Below are positions 56,091 through 64,000 of a stretch of 64,000 nt of DNA, in pieces. The position numbers were made by a program, and so were the translations under genes. The notes beneath the pieces are model-generated. The model had not been told where the DNA came from. It saw only the letters and a program-made list of their open reading frames with translations, and did not search any database. Origin of the DNA: Diogma glabrata (Eukaryota; Arthropoda; Insecta; Diptera; Cylindrotomidae); assembly GCA_963693315.1 (NCBI GenBank), contig OY856186.1, forward strand, positions 302,104,144-302,168,143, written 5' to 3'. The number at the start of each line of letters is the position of its first letter. The first letter of the stretch is position 1.

Positions 56091-58630
56091 CCATGAATTC
56101 AAGGTAGAAACCAAGATTTCTACTCTTGAAATCACAAAAACGTCGCCATCCCCTCCATGACAGAAAACCACCGAAGCACTATTAAACTTAAACTAATAAT
56201 AGAAATTCTAATAACTAATAAAAAAAATTATAATAACTAAGTAATATTAAATATAACACCTATTCAAATTCTAAAAACCGAGAATTAAATTTATAACTAT
56301 AATAACTAATGATTAAGAATAGATGTTTAATTTATGACAACTAATAACTCTAACACTAAATTTAATTTTATAAAAAAAATATATTGAAAAACTTAGGCTT
56401 GGTATATAGGAAACAGACGCTAGAGATTTGGGTAAAACCAGCAAAACCATGACTCGCAATCACCAACAATAGTAAAACCAATTCTCAACAAAAAAAAAAA
56501 TGGAGTTAGTACGACGGAAATGTAAAAAGGATGAAAGCACAAAAACGAAAAAAAACAACGAACGCCCAATTCGAAAACATACAAGATTTTTTGTAAAAAC
56601 AAACTTTGTAAAGGAACAAAAAGGACCACCGTCGTAGCCAATCTTTGCTGAATCTTTCACAAAAATTCCTAAAACATTATATATGTAAAAGTATAATTTA
56701 TTTATTTAATTTCAGATATACTGAAATAATTATATATACCTAAAATTAGTTATTGACGATAGCACCCCTAAAATATATTTATTTATTTTTTTAAAAAAAT
56801 TGAAAAAATGAAAATTATTCAGAAAGGATGTTTATTTATTGGATGCACCGTCCTAGCTCAAAATATTGATTTATTTTTAGAAAAAAAATAAAAAATATTT
56901 ATTTATATTTTGATGTATTGCGTATTTAAAAAAAATTTATTTATTTAGTTACCTAAAATTAACTTAAATTTAAAAAAATTATTTATTTAATAAAAATTTA
57001 TTTATTTAATTTTCAAAAAATTTGTTTTATTTATTTTATTTTTATTTAATGTAGTAAGAGATTCCCAAAATCAAGATTCGTCTGGAGACAATTTAAAAAG
57101 TAAGTATGGTTACAATATCCATTTCATTTAAATTTGAAATATCGCGTTCGCGAGCCCACTCCAACAATGCATGTGAGAACTGACTAGAAAAGCCCCTAAC
57201 GACCAGATTCTACAGAACAGTTTCTCCCCAACCTAATAAAACAATCACAACTGTCACGATTAGACACTAGGTCCATTTCTACTGACCCAGTTGTGCTTGT
57301 TTAACCTACAAATAAATTACAACTAAACCTAATGCGAAAGTTGAAGAACGCTCCCGAGCACCAGACTTCAAACCCTAAACTCTATGAAAATTGTTCTATT
57401 GCAAGCTAAATGGAAAAAATGTAAAAGTTTTTGAATTTGTATGAGGTGAAGCCTCTGATCCTGAAAGCAAAAGTATAATTGGTCCTTCTCTTCATTACAC
57501 CGAAGAAGCCTCTGAGCAAGGAATGGTACTACTGGTTTGCACCTAAGTACAAACACAGCAACACCACTCCTCGTCCCTGAGAACTCCCTCGCCGAATGAA
57601 GAGAAGAAACCAATGTTCTTCGATCGCATAACCCCGGTGGCCATAGGCGATCTAAGAACGACATTAATGTTAAAGAGTGAAGCTCTATGGATGGCTTTTT
57701 AGGCCTACCGCTGGAGAAAGTGAATCAATAAACCTAAATAATATATAACTTATCCATAATCTAAATAATTTCTTATTTAAAAATGCTAAATCGAAACATG
57801 AAATACATAATATGTGTTAATAAAGTTTTACATGAAATTAATTAAATTTAATCTTCAGACTAAATAATAAATTGGTAATTTAAAAAAAAAATTACGATTA
57901 TTTTAAATTCAAAACTAAGCTTACTAATTTTTAAGTTATTAACTCTAATATATTTGTTTAGGTTAAATCTTTCGCTTTATTTATTGTATCCAAAACAAAA
58001 ATAAATGTTAGCTAAAAATAACCATTTCCATATTTATACCACTTTTCAAAATTAATCGCAATGAAAAAATAATTCTAAAAAAAATGGTGGTAGCTAAAAT
58101 GGACTCATACGAGATCTGTATACGTACATCAGCGGATCAATATGATGACAAATGTAGAGATATTGATTTGGATCCGGCTCACTCTATAAAGTTGATGGGA
58201 ATTAATTATTTTCAATTGTACTTCCATAAACATAGACCAATAATACTTTGAAAGTAGTGACGAAAGATTTAAACTTATACAAAACTGTTGAAAAGCTGTT
58301 TGGTCAATGTTAACCTTTATTACGTTAATAACATCCTAAAACTCATAGAAACATGACTTAACCACAATCAGAAAAACATACGATTAATTTCATGTATAAA
58401 TTAATTGCATCATCCAAAAATATGTACAATATATAAACAAATATATGTACAATATGTACATGGTAGCATAAAAAAAATTCAAAAAAAAAGCTGCTTCCCC
58501 AAAGCGGTTTTTTTTTTTTTTCCAAATTAAAAAAACAATTAGTATTACTAAAAGCAAATGACAGCACAAAAAAACAATCTCCAAAAAAAATTGCTGTCCC
58601 AAAACGGTTTTTTTTCAAACAAGCAACCAC
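56091..58630 (-). other. Interior of the non-autonomous element without recognised genes
   Basis: AT-rich, except for 57120-57720, which is distinctly more GC-rich and contains a 98-residue minus-strand ORF (57664-57368). That ORF has no motif I know and I do not call it. No clear polypurine tract directly abuts the left LTR; the nearest minus-strand purine run is GGAGGGGATGG near 56150. Confidence 0.5.
58084..58251 (+). CDS. Small ORF, 55 residues, doubtful
   Basis: ATG at 58084 to TGA at 58249-58251. It begins MVVAKMDSYEICIRT. The composition is balanced for such AT-rich DNA, but it is antisense to the host element and has no similarity I recognise. Confidence 0.15.
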   Translation: MVVAKMDSYEICIRTSADQYDDKCRDIDLDPAHSIKLMGINYFQLYFHKHRPIIL

Positions 58631-59167
58631 TTAACTAATTATACAGTGAGGGACAGGGGCCTCCTGTGGACCAATCCACTCCTCTACCTGTCGCATGGTC
58701 GGTGAGATGGGAACCACCTCAACCAGCTCCTCTATTTGAGTACTCTTGGTCGAGGAAGCTCCCAGCTCCACGACCAAGCGACTCTCCTTCTCCTTCTTCC
58801 TCCTCTCCTTTCTCTTCAGGTGTGAGCTCCTGTTTCTCTTGACCCGTCTCCTCTCACGCCAGCCCACATTCACTTCCTCATCCACTCCATTCAGCTCCTC
58901 ATCCACTATCTCACAAATCAAATCATCCAGAAACTCATCATATTTTTCTTCGTAAATATCATCCATCAATTCCAAAAATATTTTATGTTTTACCTCATCC
59001 AGAATCACATTTATCATTCCATCCACTACATTCCTCGCCTCAACCATTCTCTCTTTTCTCTCCTCATTCGCTCTCCCATCCACCTCATTCATCCAGGGCT
59101 CAAACCCACCTGGCCGACACCTCCTTATCAACCCCTGACCCCTCATAATTGTATACATTCTTATCAA
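58631..59167 (-). CDS. 178-residue charged protein of the non-autonomous LTR element, unknown function
   Basis: This is the only convincing ORF between the two LTRs, in the sense direction and 520 bp after the primer site. Its DNA is visibly richer in G and C than its surroundings. Residues 30-105 are predicted helical and strongly acidic (for example LMDDIYEEKYDEFLDD at 67-82). Residues 104-130 are very basic (RERRRVKR, LKRKERRKKEKESR) and look like a nucleic-acid-binding or nuclear-localising stretch. The tail ends EEWIGPQEAPVPH. There is no zinc knuckle and no capsid signature I know. It may be a reduced Gag, a captured host exon or an accessory protein; I cannot choose. Confidence 0.6.
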   Translation of the reverse strand: MIRMYTIMRGQGLIRRCRPGGFEPWMNEVDGRANEERKERMVEARNVVDGMINVILDEVKHKIFLELMDDIYEEKYDEFLDDLICEIVDEELNGVDEEVNVGWRERRRVKRNRSSHLKRKERRKKEKESRLVVELGASSTKSTQIEELVEVVPISPTMRQVEEWIGPQEAPVPHCIIS

Positions 59168-59671
59168 AATTCAAAATATATAATTTCCTAATCAAAACGA
59201 AACCAATAACTGGTTTATTTCAAGATACACAAAAAGCTGATTGACAACCACGGCCCAAACCGATTGCCACCACCCTATTACCAAAAAAAACCACAACTGG
59301 TTTATCCTAAAACTTACAAAGAGAAACGCGGAATTCTTTAAATTTTTGAAAATATAAATTTAGAGTACTTATGATAAATATACACATGAACACCTTAGAA
59401 ACTAAACCTTTATTTTTTTCCTCTAGCTTTTTAACAAAATTTAGCTAAATAAACCGACGCGAAAAACAAACTATTAATCTGAATTGAAATAATCAAATAA
59501 TATATAAATATATAAATATAATAATATAAGATGTTCCACACAAAAAAAAAGTTTTTTCAAAAAAAAACCGGCTTGCCAACGCCCAACCTGGAAAATATTT
59601 TCCCACCAAATTATTTATATATATATATCTAAAAAAAATACAAGAAATATAACTGTAATTAACCTAACGGG

Positions 59672-59691
59672 TCCCTTTTGTTCGGCGCTAG
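59672..59691 (-). promoter_or_regulatory. Primer binding site, tRNA-Lys-like
   Basis: The minus strand next to the right LTR reads TAGCGCCGAACAAAAGGGAC, close to the TGGCGCCCGAACAGGGAC form of Lys-type sites with a few changes. It fixes the direction of the element. Confidence 0.6.
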
Positions 59692-59693
59692 TT

Positions 59694-60733
59694 ATTATAC
59701 AGGCCCTGATACGGAGCCAGTTATTATGTTGGACCTTTGTTAACTAATATATTTAAAAGGAATTTACCCGGGATAAAATCGAATCGTAAATTTGGGAATC
59801 TCTTAAATTTTATATAATTAGCCTGACATTCCAAAGAGAATAATTAAACTAAAACCAATATATATATTTACAATAAATACCTTAAATTATTAACTGTTGA
59901 TTGATGATCCCCTTTTCACTTCCAGTATAGTTTCCTATTACCAAAGTTTAATTTCCAAAACTCAACAGCATCTGATTTTGTTATACGAAATTGATCACCA
60001 GCAAAAAATAGATCCTTTCGAGCGAGGTTCCTGGCACATAAAACTATTATTCGTATTTTTTTTGTGCCCCATTGCGGCGTGAATATTCCAATTTGTTCGT
60101 AATTCAAATAAAAATTATAAGTTGATTTACGAACCAACATTTATTATACATTTTTATTAAAGTTGTTTAAAGAATTAAGTTCATATTTCGCATGTGACAC
60201 TAATGTAAATGAATTACGATAATTTTTTAATTCATTCGAAAGATTTACATAATTTTTCAGTATCACTTTAAAATTATTTTGTGATATATTTTGTATACAC
60301 AATAATCGATACATTTTAATATGTTGTTATCATTTCACTTATTATAACTACTTTTATTTGTTTGATTTAATGTTTAATAACAAAAACAATTGAACATTTT
60401 CTTTTGAAAAGCAACAATGGAATCAATCTTTTTTAAATTGCAAAATGTGATTTTGCTTTTGACATCTCATGATGTCAAAACAAAATCGGGTAATCTTCAA
60501 AATTCAGCAATGATTAACAACGACATCTGTTCATTAGTATTGGAAATAAAAATTTAGTACGTTCGTTGGCTTTTTATAATATATTCAAAATCAATTAGCA
60601 GTTAAGTTGGGAAAATTTTAAAAGTACTATTAATGTAAAAATGAACGGAAATTAATGTAATACATTTCTATTGAATTGAAAACAAAGAGGAATTTGATTT
60701 CATTATTGTTTTGCGATTATTGCGATCGTTACA
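59694..60733 (-). repeat. 5' LTR of the non-autonomous element
   Basis: Right-hand copy of the 1,040-bp repeat, followed by target duplication ACATT at 60734-60738. Confidence 0.88.
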
Positions 60734-60738
60734 ACATT

Positions 60739-61663
60739 TATTACCAATACGTAAAATCTGTTGAATCTGCACCATAGTTCAAGCAATAGGTTATCAAACA
60801 AACAGGTGCATCACAAAAAACTTACTCTGAAAACTTCTAACTAATTGTAAATTTTAACACTATCTGCTTTATGAAAGACAAGAGACAATATACCAAGACT
60901 TTGTGAAGAAGCATTAATATTCTACAAAAAGGCAGATAGACAAAATGAATACTGATCAGTTCTTAGAACTAATTCAAAATAGTACAATTGAAATGGTTTA
61001 TTTATTTAACTATACTCTTGTTTATTCAAAAATTTAAATTCAGTTTACTGTGCTTCATCCCTAGCGTGAGAGCATCAAAAACCTTTTCAAAAGCTCTTTT
61101 AATAATTTAACTTGTAGCAAGCCTACAAAATTAATCATTGTTTAACCTGACAATACAACCTTTGATGACGATCTGATTTTTTAATTAACTGTACAAAATC
61201 TGAAATGAATGTCATACATTAAAAATTTCAATGTTGCACTACCATTAATTAGAATTAGCTTTTGTCTTGAGAAGATGAATCGTATCGGCAGCTAGCTAAC
61301 AAATACGTTAATAAAAACCTTAGAAGTAATTCTTGATGCGAATATCATCATTGAAAATGACCCAGAACTGAAGACTTGCGTTTTTTCGGTTTTACTCAAT
61401 ATTAAATCGACTTCCTGAGACAAAAAGCAGTTGTTTGAATTTATTATTGTGATTTTAGATCATTTTATTCTTTGGGGTTTCTTCGATCTCAAAGTACTGG
61501 GAATAAGCCATACAAAATAAATATTGTAAATTAATTAAAATACAATTTTTTCTGCAATTTAAAAAGCCACAAACCATTTTAAAAAAACAAATTGTGTTAT
61601 AGCAATGTTAAAAATTTCATTACAAAAGCCATTTTCAAGCCATTTCAAGCCATTTTCAAGCCA
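60739..61663. other. No gene recognised
   Basis: AT-rich. ccattttcaag occurs three times at 61630-61660 just before the hairpin. Confidence 0.5.
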
Positions 61664-61708
61664 AAACAAATCAAAGAGATTTTCTGTTACAATCTCTTTG
61701 ATTTGTTT
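61664..61708. repeat. Perfect 18-bp hairpin
   Basis: AAACAAATCAAAGAGATT, a 9-nt loop, then the exact complement AATCTCTTTGATTTGTTT. The stem is too short and too perfect for a typical microRNA precursor, and no T-run follows. Confidence 0.85.
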
Positions 61709-61884
61709 CATAATAACTACAATACTCCGAACGTATTCAAACGCCAACAATGAACGCATAACAATGACTGTTTGTAGTTTATGCATCGGTCACACGATGT
61801 GTCCAACCATCACATGCTCAACATTAAAAAGTGTACGGTTTATGATTATGTGTTCTCTATTTGAAGAGCCCAAACAATTCGAAA

Positions 61885-62330
61885 AATGCCATTTCTATCA
61901 AAACTTTTCGGTAAGATTGTTTCATTCTCCCGCAGTCAATACCGTCTGAAAAACAAAAGGAAAAGGTGAATCCAGAACTATCTACAGATGAAACTGAAAC
62001 CACGACACTATAAACTTCAGCATACACAAGGACAAGCATTTCGTGAAAAAAGAGGAAATGAAATGTAAACGTCAACGAAAAAGATTTTATTTTTAACACA
62101 TTTCTTGCCAACCGCAATAAGCGCGATAAATAATATGAATATGGAACAGGTTTGGCGCAGCTATTTTGAGACGAATAGCAGAAAAAAATCACAAAATTGC
62201 GGTTGATATGGAGCTTAAATGGCATGCAGAAGGCAAAGAGACGTTACAGGGTTGGACAAAATCACAGTTTCAATTAATTACACCCGATGATATATTTGAT
62301 CGAGAAGTGAAAGTAGAAACTCAATAGTAA
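61885..62330 (+). other. Possible fragmented coding relic, unidentified
   Basis: MPFLSKLFG at 61887 is followed by GTAAG. After a CCCGCAG at 61930 comes a reading of about 27 codons (SIPSEKQKEKVNPELSTD onward) to TAA. Then from 62152 a further open stretch reads FGAAILRRIAEKNHKIAVDM and ends REVKVETQ at 62328. The pieces look like exons of one protein separated by decay, but the apparent introns are too short or broken. I cannot name a family. Confidence 0.35.
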
Positions 62331-62589
62331 TTGAATTTCATTTATAACTTTTTCATTCTTATAAACCAAATAATTATTAAATAAATGGAATATATTATTA
62401 ATTACCTTTAAAAATTGCCTTTTAATTCATCATAGATAGCTCACACGCATAACTCCGATTCAGAGTACTCAAAAAATAAAACTAGAAATTACTTTTTTTC
62501 TTTCGTCAATACCAACAATATATCAAAATTTCAGATTTTTTAAAAATCAAAAATTTAAAAATCGCCAAAAAAATGTGCGTTTTCAAAAT

Positions 62590-62930
62590 AATAGCCCATA
62601 TATTGAATTGTGATTATAACCTGGTGCCAAATAGAACAAAGTAACAGCTAGACGTTCACGTGTAAAAATTGCTTTTCGCATGGCTGTCTCTTGTTTTTTA
62701 TCTCAACTTTTTGATTAATATTGAGTTTATTCTTATCAAACGTGATTCGAAAGAATTTTTTGATCAAATTTTCTCGTTCTATTTTTAACTTTTTCGTCAA
62801 AACTTCAAACACATTTTGACGATTTCGATCTAAACAAATTGCCCGACTTCACGCAGTTCTTTTGCGTTTGCAATTTTTTATCGCACGTTCTCTATCTTCG
62901 AAGACAGCCAAAATTCCCCAATGTAATTAT
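62590..62930 (-). pseudogene. PIF/Harbinger transposase N-terminal scrap
   Basis: The minus strand reads KKQETAMRKAIFTRERLAV and then LAPGYNHNSIY. This matches the conserved N-terminal region of HARBI1-like nucleases (MRKAI-P-ERLA-TLR-LATG). Upstream bases in another frame fit the preceding helix. The catalytic DDE domain is absent. Confidence 0.6.
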
Positions 62931-64000
62931 TTGTGTCTCTTCGACAAAATACGAATGATAAGTAATATTTTCATTTCATTCTCACGTCATTCTCATTCTC
63001 ACCCTTTCACACATGAGAATACGTGAGAATAGTCTCATCAAACCTGCTGTCATCCTCAGTCCTCACACATTTCGTTCCCATTAAGAATTTTCTTGGAATT
63101 TGTATAAGCATCCATGAGAATATTCTCACCGAAATAGTCGCATTCTGTAGATTTATTTCGTTTATTTCGTTGTTTAAAATAGAAAACTGTTTTACAATGT
63201 TTTCGCCTAGTTTTTCAGAGGCACAAAAATAATACGCCTCAACACTGTATATAATTTGTAAATGCTTGTGAGCTTAAAAAGTGATTTTGGTGAGTAGAAA
63301 TTGAAAATGAATCTTTTTGTTTCTAAAAATAGCTACAATTTTAAATAAAAATATTGGCAATACTGATGCAAAGGCTGATGTGTAGAAACAATTTAAGAGC
63401 TATAGGCTCCAAAATTTGGAAAACACATCGCGACAAAAAAATCGAAAAGCTCGATGTTATAATTCCGAAAACAAGATTTCTTCGATTTTTTTATAATGAA
63501 ATATTTGCGTTGTCTCAATCGAATTGGAACATAAAGAAATTGATTTTAATAAACAGTTTGCAACATCAATCAAACTAAATTTACTTGAAATGTGAAGCAA
63601 AAGCTGCCTTTTAAGAATGTGCTTTCGAAAAATATTTCATTAAATTGTAGTTCCAGCCTTAAGCGAACACAAACACGCAATAATACCATCCCAAACCTAG
63701 AAATTTCATTATCTTTAAATAAAAGATTTTCTATTGTACCAAAAAAAATTATTATTGAAATTCCATTTTAAAATTCCATTCCCTTATAAAATGAACACAA
63801 CAAATACAAAAAGAAACAAAACTTTCTATTTCCAATTTATTAAATTATCCAACTTTTTTAAACTTGAACATCTACGCTCCTAGAATTTTTACTCGTTCAC
63901 AACCATTAACAAAATAATTCACAATACAGTCAGGAAACCAAACTGGCATATGATGAGGGAAAAAGATTGGAAATCAATTTTTTTTAAATAATACCCTAAA
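62931..64000. other. No gene recognised
   Basis: Contains a cluster of cattctcac / tgagaata motifs at 62975-63130. The ORFs at 63023 and 63354 have no recognisable domains. Confidence 0.5.

Larger units (their letters stand above)
55046..60738 (-). mobile_element. Non-autonomous LTR retrotransposon
   Basis: Direct repeats of about 1,040 bp (55051-56090 and 59694-60733, offset 4643) enclose 3.6 kb. The 5-bp sequence ACATT flanks both outer ends (55046-55050 and 60734-60738), a clean target-site duplication. On the minus strand the LTR starts TGTAACGATCG, and a tRNA-Lys-like primer site follows the right-hand LTR, so transcription runs right to left. The interior has no gag, protease, RT or integrase that I can read. 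Identical-looking LTRs mean recent movement, so the enzymes must come from another element. Confidence 0.85.

Noticed and set aside
61664..61708. MicroRNA precursor or terminator
   Set aside because: The 18-bp stem is perfect and short, without arm length, bulges or flanking pairing expected of a pre-miRNA; rho-type terminators do not apply here.

Overview
The window is AT-rich nuclear DNA from an insect (arthropod at least). The signs are errantivirus-type, Gypsy-type, Penelope-like, LINE and PIF/Harbinger sequences side by side, a CHMP7-derived gene fragment with a 58-bp GT-AG intron, long (TA)n and minisatellite tracts, and no sign of bacterial gene organisation. I do not see an intact ordinary host gene. 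Nearly everything recognisable is mobile DNA or its remains.

Layout. (1) 1-13711: a very large, young, apparently intact LTR retrovirus-like element on the minus strand, with gag, pol and env. Its left (3') LTR is cut by the window start. The LTRs differ at one position in about 1,137 bp. Pol carries nine 28-residue tandem repeats between protease and reverse transcriptase. The gag-pol overlap has two in-phase TTTAAAC slippery heptamers, and a donor/acceptor pair would join the start of gag in frame to env. (2) 16600-19560: a decayed minus-strand Gypsy pol interrupted between RNase H and integrase by a nest of TIR elements. (3) 21300-23700: a CHMP7 pseudogene, then an almost perfect palindrome with arms of about 320 bp. 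(4) 24100-29300: MITE-like elements, (TA)n and unassigned DNA. (5) 29303-32325: a Penelope-like element with 300-bp terminal inverted repeats, a GIY-YIG domain and hammerhead-like motifs; one frameshift splits its gene. (6) 32600-42470: 5'-truncated LINE 3' ends, foldback repeats and a 9-bp minisatellite. (7) 42470-52190: a plus-strand Gypsy integrase relic ending in a PPT and LTR start, then two inverted copies of one repeat at TTAA sites that enclose a Gypsy RT relic, a broken RTE-like LINE and a LINE 3' end. (8) 55046-60738: a recent non-autonomous LTR element (about 1,040-bp LTRs, 5-bp target duplication) whose only convincing ORF encodes an unrecognised 178-residue charged protein. (9) 60739-64000: a PIF/Harbinger transposase scrap, a possible coding relic and unassigned DNA.

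In the first element the genes form one programme: the LTR promoter drives a full-length RNA, frameshifting makes Gag-Pol from Gag, and splicing would make Env. The 55-60 kb element has no enzymes and would depend on proteins supplied in trans. The other units are mostly dead copies.

Limits: everything was read by eye. Family names rest on motif recognition, and ends of degenerate repeats are approximate.
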